Source: UBA6022 sp035704495
GTDB taxonomy: Bacteria; Patescibacteriota; Saccharimonadia; Saccharimonadales; Saccharimonadaceae
NCBI GenBank assembly: GCA_035704495.1
Contig: DASSWW010000006.1
Coordinates: 1 to 44,112, forward strand
Direction of reading: 5' to 3'
DNA: 44,112 bases
The position numbers were made by a program, and so were the translations under genes. Below are positions 7,396-14,705 of this stretch, one piece after another (the first letter of the stretch is position 1; the number at the start of each line of letters is the position of its first letter). Under the pieces are notes generated by a model. That model saw nothing but the letters and a program-made list of their open reading frames with translations. It was not told the origin of the DNA and ran no database searches.

Positions 7396-8052
7396 GTGAA
7401 CACATTTTTAGCATTTTTTGATGTCAGCAACACATTTTTTACATTGCTTGGCTACCCTATTAGTTACCTTGAATTTACTGGAACCTTGTTTAACTTGGCC
7501 TCAGTCTTGTTGGTTGCAAAACGTAATATTTGGACGTGGCCAGTGGCCACTATCGGCGTCATACTATTTGGTGTTTTGTTTTATCAGATTCAACTTTATG
7601 CCGATTTCTTTGAACAGATTTACTATTTTATTACTGGCCTTTGGGGATGGTATTTGTGGCAGACTGGCAAAGAAAAGGCGAATGACCGCAAAGTAAAAAT
7701 CGTGACAAATTCGCAGCGAACTAACCTCTACTGGGCTGGCGGCATTGTTATTGGCAGTATCGTTTTGACTTGGGTTTTAGTTAATCTGAACGCATGGGTA
7801 CCAACACTCTTTCCTATGCCAGCGTCGCTGCCAGGGCTTGACGCGACAACTACTGTAATGAGTTTTGCCGCCACCATTCTGATGATTCTACGCCGAGTCG
7901 AATCCTGGATATTGTGGATTGCCGTCGATGTCGTGGCGGTCGGGCTGTATTACTATAAAGCCGTCCCATTCATTGCCCTGCTGTATCTGGTTTTCCTAGG
8001 TATTGCCATCAGCGGTTTTGTATCATGGAATAAAGCCAGCAAACAAGGATAA
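7396..8052 (+). CDS. pnuC: nicotinamide riboside transporter PnuC
   Basis: 218-residue integral membrane protein with about seven hydrophobic segments and the family pattern of tryptophans (GLWGWYLWQTG, WILWIAVDVVAVGLYYY). PnuC lets nicotinamide riboside cross the cytoplasmic membrane by facilitated diffusion; the NadR kinase traps it. The start is GTG, 5 nt after a perfect GGAGG, which itself lies in a hairpin. nadR begins 6 bp after the stop, so they are co-transcribed. An NrtR-type operator overlaps the promoter. Confidence 0.93.
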   Translation: MNTFLAFFDVSNTFFTLLGYPISYLEFTGTLFNLASVLLVAKRNIWTWPVATIGVILFGVLFYQIQLYADFFEQIYYFITGLWGWYLWQTGKEKANDRKVKIVTNSQRTNLYWAGGIVIGSIVLTWVLVNLNAWVPTLFPMPASLPGLDATTTVMSFAATILMILRRVESWILWIAVDVVAVGLYYYKAVPFIALLYLVFLGIAISGFVSWNKASKQG

Positions 8053-8058
8053 TAAAAG

Positions 8059-9024
8059 ATGCGTAGTTTGGTCATTGGTAAATTTTACCCGCCCCATCTA
8101 GGACATTCGTATCTGATAGATTACGCATTATCACGTAGTGACGAGGTCGTAGTGCTGGTTTGTGACAGCCCCGCCTATACTATTCCGGCAGCAAAACGAC
8201 AGCAATGGCTGCAAGCCATCCATCCAACTGCAAATGTTCAGATTATCCCTGATCTAGACGATGACGACAACTCAAAAGCTTGGGCCAAACACACACTCGC
8301 TTTTCTTGGCTATACGCCCGATGTCGTGTTTAGTTCGGAAAATTATGGCACTGCATACGCTAAATATATGAAAACGACGCATCACATGGTTGACCACAAC
8401 CGTGTTCATATACCAATCAGTGCTACACGTATACGCGCTAATTTATTCGACGAATGGCGCTACCTTCATCCGGTTGTCAAAACTGATCTGGCACTTCGTA
8501 TTGTGATTGTTGGGGCCGAATCAACCGGCACTACTACGCTCGCCCGCGACCTGGCGGCACATTTGGACACGCCGTGGGTACCAGAATATGGTCGGTTGTA
8601 TAGTGATGGCTTTTTAGCTGTCAGTCACCAATGGACCAGCCAGGATTTTGTTCATATCGCATCAACCCAACAAGCAATCGAAAAACAAATTGCCCATCGT
8701 TCAAATGGAATAATCGTCTGTGACACTAACGCTAGCGCCACCGAAATCTGGCAAAAACGATACATGGATACAGCAACCCCTGACGTTCGCGCTATCGGGG
8801 CTAACGATAAGATTGACTTATATATTATTACTGGCGACGAAATTCCATTTGTACAAGACGGGACGCGGGACGGCAAACATATCCGTCACGATATGCACCA
8901 ATCCTTTATTCAGCATATAAAAAAGACAAATATTCCATATATTATTGCATTAGGGACAGAAAAAGCGCGTCTAAAACAATCGCTCCAGGCAGTGCAAACG
9001 TTTATTCATTATCCTGTGTCGTAA
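8059..9024 (+). CDS. nadR: NadR-like bifunctional NMN adenylyltransferase / ribosylnicotinamide kinase
   Basis: 321 residues. The N-terminal nucleotidyltransferase domain has GKFYPPHLGH (HxGH at 13-16) and ISATRIR (120-126). The C-terminal kinase domain starts at about 145. It should convert nicotinamide riboside to NMN and NMN to NAD. There is no N-terminal DNA-binding domain as in enterobacterial NadR, leaving regulation to NrtR. The kinase P-loop reads G152-AEST-G157-T158-T-T: the usual Walker A lysine is threonine. It follows pnuC by 6 bp, and its last 23 bp overlap the convergent phosphatase gene. Confidence 0.9.
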   Translation: MRSLVIGKFYPPHLGHSYLIDYALSRSDEVVVLVCDSPAYTIPAAKRQQWLQAIHPTANVQIIPDLDDDDNSKAWAKHTLAFLGYTPDVVFSSENYGTAYAKYMKTTHHMVDHNRVHIPISATRIRANLFDEWRYLHPVVKTDLALRIVIVGAESTGTTTLARDLAAHLDTPWVPEYGRLYSDGFLAVSHQWTSQDFVHIASTQQAIEKQIAHRSNGIIVCDTNASATEIWQKRYMDTATPDVRAIGANDKIDLYIITGDEIPFVQDGTRDGKHIRHDMHQSFIQHIKKTNIPYIIALGTEKARLKQSLQAVQTFIHYPVS

Positions 9025-9835
9025 TCAAACGTGGCACAAATTCGACTTGCTGTAACAAGTCGGCACCGGTATAGCGTTGGCGACCCGGCAGTTCAACCCA
9101 TTCACCACTATCTGGCGACTTGTCTAGCATGTCTGGATACACCATCCGACGCCAATGTAATTTGTCCCGAACATCGGTCGAATCATTCGGATTACAACGA
9201 GAATACTGCGTGATGCTACAATTACGAATTGTGTAGGCTGGGTCGCGGTCAATTGCTTCCCACTGCTCGGGCAGCATGCGCTCGATTCCATAACGCGCCA
9301 CGTTAATAAAATCACCATGCGACACAACAATCACACGTTTGCCTGATTGTTCGCGGTGTAGTGTCCCCTGAAAATCACGAAAACGGCCATAGACGTCTGG
9401 CATGCTTTCACCGCCATCAAACCGCACATACCACGGTGTTGTTTTGTGTAATTTATTTGTTAGGGGAAACTGTTTGCGTTGTTCGGCGCGTGCTACGATT
9501 CCATAAACACCCCAGCTTCGTTCTACTACTCGGTCGTCAACTGTCCATTCACTGCAAGCGGCTCCGCCAATATAGGCTGCGGTTTCCCGGGTGCGTAAAA
9601 ATGGCGAAAGATAACGGCCATCAAACGACTCAACCCCGCCCAGATTATCATCAATCCACTGCTTTGCATTTTGTGCCTGCTGAATACCTAATGCCGACAA
9701 TCGTTGCTGCCAGTCTGGACGATCATGCACCGCCTGAATTGTATCAACTGACGGCCGCGGCTCGATTTCTTTTTGAATAATGTTTGCTTCGGATTGACCG
9801 TGACGGACAAACACAAGGTCGTGTGGCATTGGCAT
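9002..9835 (-). CDS. histidine phosphatase superfamily protein (phosphoglycerate-mutase-like)
   Basis: 277 residues with the catalytic RHG at 11-13 (FVRHGQSEAN), a second arginine in RTRET and the second histidine in VVSHGD, so the phosphohistidine site is complete. The family includes 2,3-bisphosphoglycerate-dependent mutases and broad phosphatases; the substrate cannot be assigned here. AAGGAG lies 7 nt before ATG 9835. It is divergent from pncA and sits between the two arms of the NAD regulon. Its 3' end overlaps nadR by 23 bp. A link to NAD metabolism, for example NMN or phosphate ester hydrolysis, is only suggested by position. Confidence 0.85.
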   Translation of the reverse strand: MPMPHDLVFVRHGQSEANIIQKEIEPRPSVDTIQAVHDRPDWQQRLSALGIQQAQNAKQWIDDNLGGVESFDGRYLSPFLRTRETAAYIGGAACSEWTVDDRVVERSWGVYGIVARAEQRKQFPLTNKLHKTTPWYVRFDGGESMPDVYGRFRDFQGTLHREQSGKRVIVVSHGDFINVARYGIERMLPEQWEAIDRDPAYTIRNCSITQYSRCNPNDSTDVRDKLHWRRMVYPDMLDKSPDSGEWVELPGRQRYTGADLLQQVEFVPRLITTQDNE

Positions 9836-9894
9836 ATTGATTCTCCTTGTTTATAGCATCAGTATAATCTATTTTGATAATTTTAGATATAGTG

Positions 9895-9923
9895 TTGACA
9901 TTACAATAACTAGTCTGTACGAT
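9895..9923 (+). promoter_or_regulatory. promoter of pncA-pncB
   Basis: TTGACA, 17 bp, TACGAT. A consensus -35; transcription should start near 9930, directly before the NrtR operator. Confidence 0.65.
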
Positions 9924-9933
9924 AGGTATATAG

Positions 9934-9954
9934 TAAGTGTTATATATACACTTA
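9934..9954. promoter_or_regulatory. predicted NrtR operator at the pncA promoter
   Basis: TAAGTGT-N7-ACACTTA, perfect 7-bp arms, 21 bp overall, the same length and half-site as at 7311-7331. It covers about +4 to +24 of the transcript, so a bound repressor would block initiation or early elongation. Confidence 0.8.
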
Positions 9955-9970
9955 CATAAAGGAGAGAGCT

Positions 9971-10657
9971 ATGGAAAAGTATTCAAATAAAGCATTAGTT
10001 ATTGTTGATACGCAGCGTGGTTTTATGCCCGCATACGAAGGTAAACGATTAGGTATTGATGGTTGTGGCGAATTAGGTGTAGACGGCGGCGAACAAGTCG
10101 TTTCACCTATTAATCAATTGACCGATGCGTTTCACCGCGCCAATTTACCTATTGCCACTACCCAAGATTACCACCCGACAGAAACAGCACACTTTTCGGA
10201 CAATCCTAATTTTACCAACACCTGGCCCATCCACTGTGTTGGTGGTACACCGGGCGCCGAGCTGCACCCTGACTTACTCGCCGCCAAAGATTCGACACTC
10301 GCAACCCAGTTTATCAAAGGTGATGTTGCCTGCACTTCCCCCGAAGATGATACTAGCTATACCGGCGCCCTTGCCTACAACCCCGATACAAAAATGACAC
10401 TGCCAGACTGGCTTGATGAAAAAAAGACTACTTCTGTCTATGTGACTGGTCTGGCGCTTGGCGATGGTGCCGAGCAAAAACTATGCGTCGATTCGACGGC
10501 GGCCGACCTGTACGATATGGGCTATGACGTAACCCTTGTCACCGATGCTGTCGAGGCGGTGATGTCAAAAAACCGAGAGCTTTGTTTTCGTAACCTGGGT
10601 AAACGTGGTATTCGGCTGGCAACCAGCAACGAAGTAATGAAAGAGCTGGAGGGATAA
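9971..10657 (+). CDS. pncA: nicotinamidase
   Basis: 228-residue isochorismatase-fold amidase that hydrolyses nicotinamide to nicotinate and ammonia. Catalytic triad Asp13 (IVDTQRGF), Lys116 (FIKGD) and Cys172 (KLCVDSTAADL); metal-site residues Asp66 and His68 (TQDYHP) with His74; conserved TWPIHCV at 84-90. GGAGAG stands just before the ATG. It is the first gene of a two-gene NrtR-type operon with pncB (4 bp between stop and start), so the product is passed straight to the phosphoribosyltransferase. Confidence 0.96.
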   Translation: MEKYSNKALVIVDTQRGFMPAYEGKRLGIDGCGELGVDGGEQVVSPINQLTDAFHRANLPIATTQDYHPTETAHFSDNPNFTNTWPIHCVGGTPGAELHPDLLAAKDSTLATQFIKGDVACTSPEDDTSYTGALAYNPDTKMTLPDWLDEKKTTSVYVTGLALGDGAEQKLCVDSTAADLYDMGYDVTLVTDAVEAVMSKNRELCFRNLGKRGIRLATSNEVMKELEG

Positions 10658-10661
10658 TGTT

Positions 10662-11912
10662 ATGAATGAAACCGACGCCAACCTCAGCCGTGGGTTAGAC
10701 TTTTACAAACTAACTATGGGTGATATGGCCTACGAAAAACACCCAGATGCAGAAGTTACATTTACATTAAAAAATCGTCGCGCGGAACAGCCACTCAGCG
10801 AATTTGTCACCGAAGCCGCACTAAAGGAGCGATTGGATTCTATTCGTGAACGCGGTTTTTCGTCCGAAGAAATTACCTATTACGCTGGCCTCCAAGCCCA
10901 AAACGGCGAAGCCCGTTTTACACCGAAATACTTAGATCATTTAGCTGGTTTACAGCTACCCGACGTTACTATCAGTACCAACCCTGACACGAATGACCTG
11001 GCAGTCGAATCAACCGGCCCGTGGACCGATGTCAGCCTATGGGAAACGGTGATAATGAGCGAACTAAACGAAGAGTATTACGCCGAATTAATGGACGCCA
11101 ACGGTTTAAATATTGACGACTTGTATGCCGAAGGTAATCGCCGATTAAACGAAAAGATCGCCCGTTTGCAAGCCCGTCCAGATATCAAATTTTCAGACTT
11201 TGGCACGCGCCGCCGCTTTAGTGCAAAGTGGCACGAACACGTTGTCGGGCGCCTGGCGACTGAATGTCCTGAAAATTTAGTTGGTACAAGCAATCCTTGG
11301 TTTGCCTACAAATATAATATCGCTCCTATCGGTACCTTTGCTCACGAAATGCCTATGGTGTACGCAGGATTAGAAGACGCCGACGGTGGCAATCCACTTG
11401 ATGGCCACGCCAAAATGCTACAGGACTGGCAAGAACATTACGGTGACGACTTATCAATTGCCCTGACTGATACATTTGGTAGCGAATTCTTTTTTACCGA
11501 CTTTACTCCAGAACAAGCTCGGCAGTGGCGTGGCCTGCGCCATGATTCGGGCGATCCAGTCGAATTTGGTGAACGAGTAATCGACTTCTACGAACAACAC
11601 GAAATCAATCCGGCTGATAAAACGATTGTATTTAGCGACGGGTTAGACATCGATGCAATCGAAAAACTGGCCGATCATTTTGGCGGACGCGTTGGCTTGA
11701 TGTTTGGCTGGGGTACATCGCTAACGAACGATTTGGGCCTACCTTCAAACAACATTGTCATGAAAGCCACTCATGTCAACCAAATGGATACGGTCAAATT
11801 GAGTGATGATGTTGGTAAACATACCGGCCCCGAACAAAAAGTCGAGCAATATCAATCGGAAGTCGCAAAACGCATGGGTGAAACGGCGACACAACAGATG
11901 GTGCTTGCCTAA
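10662..11912 (+). CDS. pncB: nicotinate phosphoribosyltransferase
   Basis: 416 residues. Makes nicotinate mononucleotide from nicotinate and PRPP with ATP. Recognisable blocks: LDFYKLTMGDMAY near the N-terminus, FSDFGTRRRFSAKWHEHV, GTSNPWFAYKYNIAPIGTFAHE, LRHDSGDPVEFG and IVFSDGLDIDAIEKL. The NaMN made here still needs an adenylyltransferase and NAD synthetase that are not in this window, unless NadR accepts NaMN. Tightly coupled to pncA, with GGAGGG before the ATG. Converges on the PGPGW gene 27 bp further on. Confidence 0.96.
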   Translation: MNETDANLSRGLDFYKLTMGDMAYEKHPDAEVTFTLKNRRAEQPLSEFVTEAALKERLDSIRERGFSSEEITYYAGLQAQNGEARFTPKYLDHLAGLQLPDVTISTNPDTNDLAVESTGPWTDVSLWETVIMSELNEEYYAELMDANGLNIDDLYAEGNRRLNEKIARLQARPDIKFSDFGTRRRFSAKWHEHVVGRLATECPENLVGTSNPWFAYKYNIAPIGTFAHEMPMVYAGLEDADGGNPLDGHAKMLQDWQEHYGDDLSIALTDTFGSEFFFTDFTPEQARQWRGLRHDSGDPVEFGERVIDFYEQHEINPADKTIVFSDGLDIDAIEKLADHFGGRVGLMFGWGTSLTNDLGLPSNNIVMKATHVNQMDTVKLSDDVGKHTGPEQKVEQYQSEVAKRMGETATQQMVLA

Positions 11913-11939
11913 ATACATAGATGACATTGGAATATATTA

Positions 11940-12305
11940 CTAATTAAAGATTGGTAGCGGCGAGCGTACCCAATCATAGCCTAGATTAAACCAATCATTA
12001 ATAAGTCCATACCCATTCAACAGCCAGATTGTTGCCGTCACCACAATCAATGTCATTAACCAAAATAAAACTTTAATGAACAGTGACTGACGTTTCATCC
12101 ACTGTTGCCACCGTTCATATTTTTCTTTGGTTTTTTCTAAAATACGTTTTGCCCAATCAAACTCGGTTGCTAAAATGGCTAGTCCCGCAATCACCGTTAA
12201 CCAACCTGGTCCAGGATACGGTATCGTTACCAAACCGATTAACAGCACAATCGTACCAGCAATGCCGATAATCACTCGCTTTATATTCTTTTTTGTACTT
12301 CCCAT
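11940..12305 (-). CDS. PGPGW-motif membrane protein (TIGR02611-like)
   Basis: 121 residues. Two hydrophobic segments (about 10-50) carry the family motif YPGPGWLTVIAGLAILATEF, followed by an amphipathic basic helix (WAKRILEKTKEKYERW) and a third membrane segment (about 78-97). Small membrane proteins of this type are common in Actinobacteria and Saccharibacteria; the function is unknown. Last gene of a minus-strand run after the ABC exporter and the Ham1-like gene, 52 bp from the latter. Confidence 0.85.
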   Translation of the reverse strand: MGSTKKNIKRVIIGIAGTIVLLIGLVTIPYPGPGWLTVIAGLAILATEFDWAKRILEKTKEKYERWQQWMKRQSLFIKVLFWLMTLIVVTATIWLLNGYGLINDWFNLGYDWVRSPLPIFN

Positions 12306-12357
12306 TATTTTTTATTATACGCCATGTTCGGCTGTGGCTCGCTTATTAAAATATCAA

Positions 12358-12921
12358 TTATTTATTACCGACAAACCATTTAGCAAATAATTCCCAGTGT
12401 TCGCAATCTTCTTTGGCTGATGCCAAATCGCCTCTGTCGTGCATTTCAGCAAATGTTTCGTTACCATTTATACAAATTGACTGTTCTAATGAATTACTAT
12501 TAGTTGCATTACCACGAGGCTCTGATACAAACACGCCTTCATACTGCGCTTCAAAATGCTGTAGGTTTTCACCGTCAAAATACGCAACGTGTTCCAGGCA
12601 AATAATTCGCCTATCATCGTACGGTTCCATGATATTCATCCAATCCTCGGCTTGCCACCAATTTGCCACGTCTTTCATATAGCCGCCCGGAAAACCACCT
12701 AACGCGGGGATGTTCCAGCTCGTGTCTTGCACAACAACTGGTTGGTGTAACGCTGCGTAAGCGGCCCGTGCTTTGGCTTTGGTAATTTCGGCTGGATCAT
12801 GATGTTGAATTTCATCAATATCAATCGCTATCGTCTTAACAGCTACGCCACAGGGAGTCAGTGTTCTTTTTGCCTCGGCGATTTTACGTGCATTACCTGT
12901 CGCAAATAATATCGTGTTCAT
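12358..12921 (-). CDS. Ham1/RdgB-like non-canonical purine NTP pyrophosphatase family
   Basis: 187 residues. Starts with the family signature FATGNARKIAEAKRTL and has VVVQDTSWNIPALGGFPGGYMKD, equivalent to the D-S/T…GFPG block that positions the metal and base in RdgB. The standard enzyme removes dITP and XTP from the nucleotide pool. The middle (EPYDDRRIICLEHVAYF) and the C-terminus differ from classical RdgB, which typically has a SHR motif near the end; none is seen here. The substrate may therefore differ. 18 bp downstream of the ABC permease. Confidence 0.8.
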   Translation of the reverse strand: MNTILFATGNARKIAEAKRTLTPCGVAVKTIAIDIDEIQHHDPAEITKAKARAAYAALHQPVVVQDTSWNIPALGGFPGGYMKDVANWWQAEDWMNIMEPYDDRRIICLEHVAYFDGENLQHFEAQYEGVFVSEPRGNATNSNSLEQSICINGNETFAEMHDRGDLASAKEDCEHWELFAKWFVGNK

Positions 12922-12939
12922 ATCCTTATCCTTACCTAA

Positions 12940-13677
12940 TTAATTTTTGCGACGTAGCGTTAATCCGCCTAACAATACCGCCACAATAACACAGCCGATG
13001 ACAACAATTAGATCTCGCCAGGCATCACTGGTCAGTTCTGAATGAACGACAACGATATTCAAGGCATCTACGGCATAGGTCAGTGGCAATGCATGCGCGA
13101 TTTTTTGCAGTAATTCAGGCATCTGGGTTAACGGGACGATCAATCCACAAATAAGTACCTGCGGCAGTACAAACGCTGGCATAAACTGCACTGCCTGAAA
13201 CTCGGTCTTTGCAAACGCGCTCACGAACAAACCTAATGCTGTTCCTAGTAGCGCATCGGCAAGCGCCATAATAATCAAAAACCAATTTGGTCCGGCGACA
13301 TCCAGACCTAACAAATACAAAACTGTCACGCTCGCTAGCAACGCTTGAATGATCGCCAGTAAACCAAAGGCTATCATATACCCCATGACGATATCAAGCT
13401 TTGCAATTGGAGTTGTCATCAGCCGCTCCATCGTACCACCGGTACGCTCACGCAGCGTGGTGATTGACGTGATAATAAACATGATAATAAACGGAAACAC
13501 ACCCAGTAACGCTGGCGCGATTTGGTTAAACGTCATTAATGCATCGGCAAATACCCAGCGTAGCAATGTCAGCAGTATACACGGGACAATAAAAATCAGC
13601 AGTAGCGTGCGTGGATCGTGCGACAGCTGGCGCAAAATACGTCCGGCAGTTGCGAACGTGATTCGTATATGATACAT
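12940..13677 (-). CDS. ABC-2 type exporter, membrane subunit
   Basis: 245 residues from ATG 13677. Six hydrophobic segments with the ABC-2 permease pattern: an N-terminal amphipathic segment, the block TTLRERTGGTMERLMTTPI after the second membrane helix, and PLTYAVDAL near the end. Typical of DrrB/YhfJ-like drug or lipid exporters; the substrate is unknown. The chosen start has AGGAGG 9 nt upstream, inside the last codons of the ATPase gene whose stop is 1 bp away. A longer frame to 13812 lies over the ATPase gene and is not credible. Confidence 0.9.
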   Translation of the reverse strand: MYHIRITFATAGRILRQLSHDPRTLLLIFIVPCILLTLLRWVFADALMTFNQIAPALLGVFPFIIMFIITSITTLRERTGGTMERLMTTPIAKLDIVMGYMIAFGLLAIIQALLASVTVLYLLGLDVAGPNWFLIIMALADALLGTALGLFVSAFAKTEFQAVQFMPAFVLPQVLICGLIVPLTQMPELLQKIAHALPLTYAVDALNIVVVHSELTSDAWRDLIVVIGCVIVAVLLGGLTLRRKN

Positions 13678-13678
13678 A

Positions 13679-14401
13679 TTATCGCGCCTCCTTGTTGCCA
13701 ACCATATGTAAAAATGCTGCTTCCACTGAATGCGTTTTTGTCGATTCAAGTAGCGCCTGTCGGTTTTCGTTCCATAACAGTTGACCATCTCGTAACAGCA
13801 ATAAATGATCACATCGTTCAGCTTCGTCCATCACATGACTAGAAATAATCAATGTCTTACCTTGCTCGGCAAGTTTTTTAAATAATTTCCATAAATCACG
13901 ACGCAGCACAGGATCTAAGCCGACGGTTGGTTCGTCAAGAATAAGTATTTCTGGATTACCAAGCAGCGTGATTGCAAGTGATACGCGAGCCTTTTGTCCA
14001 CCAGATAGTTTGTCGACTAATTGATTTTTTTGTTCATCCAAATCAACGGCCGTAATTCGATTGGCAACCTGCTGTTTGTTCGCCCCGACTAACCTTGCAA
14101 AATATCGCACGTTCTGAATAACCGTTAAATCACTATAGATCGCCGGTGTTTGTGACATATAACCAATTTTTTGGCGCAATTGTTTTGTACCAGCAGGCAT
14201 ACCTAGAATCGTCAGCTCGCCCTTAGTGACTGTTTGAACGCCGGCGATTGCCCGCATCAATGTTGTTTTACCCGATCCGCTTGGGCCAATCAGACCAGTG
14301 ATTGACCCGGGCTTAACAGTAAAGTTAATTGCGTTTAAAATGCACACATCGTCTTTTTCTACACTGACCGCCAACGCTTGCATGCTATTTTTGTCTGTCA
14401 T
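13679..14401 (-). CDS. ABC-2 type exporter, ATP-binding subunit
   Basis: 240 residues from ATG 14401. Walker A GPSGSGKTT, signature LSGGQKARVSLA, Walker B ILILDEPTVGLD and switch histidine ISSHVMDEAERCD are all intact. It powers the permease encoded 1 bp downstream. An in-frame ATG at 14434 would add 11 residues, but a TATACT box lies between the two ATGs, and from 14401 the Walker A is at about residue 37, as usual. No Shine-Dalgarno precedes either start, and the -10 box is 8 nt before the ATG, so the message may be leaderless. Confidence 0.93.
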   Translation of the reverse strand: MTDKNSMQALAVSVEKDDVCILNAINFTVKPGSITGLIGPSGSGKTTLMRAIAGVQTVTKGELTILGMPAGTKQLRQKIGYMSQTPAIYSDLTVIQNVRYFARLVGANKQQVANRITAVDLDEQKNQLVDKLSGGQKARVSLAITLLGNPEILILDEPTVGLDPVLRRDLWKLFKKLAEQGKTLIISSHVMDEAERCDHLLLLRDGQLLWNENRQALLESTKTHSVEAAFLHMVGNKEAR

Positions 14402-14460
14402 ATGTTTCCAGTATACTCCTGATTTTCGGCGCATAACACTATTGCTTATTACAACGCGTA

Positions 14461-14490
14461 AAAAACGAGTAATTCATTCGTTATTTTTCT
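14461..14490 (-). terminator. terminator at the 3' end of the DUF1653 gene
   Basis: AACGA / TCGTT stem (14464-14468 with 14478-14482), flanked by A-run and T-run; on the minus strand it ends in six T. It overlaps the stop codon of the DUF1653 gene. Confidence 0.5.
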
Positions 14491-14705
14491 ACTTTTTTAA
14501 ACCGCGGAACTGTTTTGTCATCGACGGTAACAGTATCGATAAACATTGCATATGGTCGCACCCAGTAGGACACGCCACTTTCGTATAATGGGCGATAAAT
14601 CACCACGTCCTCTTCAGTTTCGGTATGCTTACCAACGCCCAACACTTCGTATTTTTTACCTTTGTAGTGCTTGTAAATCCCAAATTCAAGATTACTTATT
14701 TTCAT
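14481..14705 (-). CDS. DUF1653 domain protein
   Basis: 74 residues covering the whole domain: GIYKHYKGKKYEVLGVGKHTE at the start, VVIYRPLY in the middle, YWVRPYAMFIDTV near the end. It is a small beta-rich domain found in many bacteria, often as a stand-alone protein; the function is unknown. Its start overlaps the end of ligA by 14 bp, so it is translationally coupled to DNA ligase. Confidence 0.9.
   Translation of the reverse strand: MKISNLEFGIYKHYKGKKYEVLGVGKHTETEEDVVIYRPLYESGVSYWVRPYAMFIDTVTVDDKTVPRFKKVEK

Noticed and set aside
13678..13812. N-terminal extension of the ABC permease
   Set aside because: It overlaps the ATPase gene in another frame and gives a Cys/Arg-rich peptide; ATG 13677 has a strong SD.
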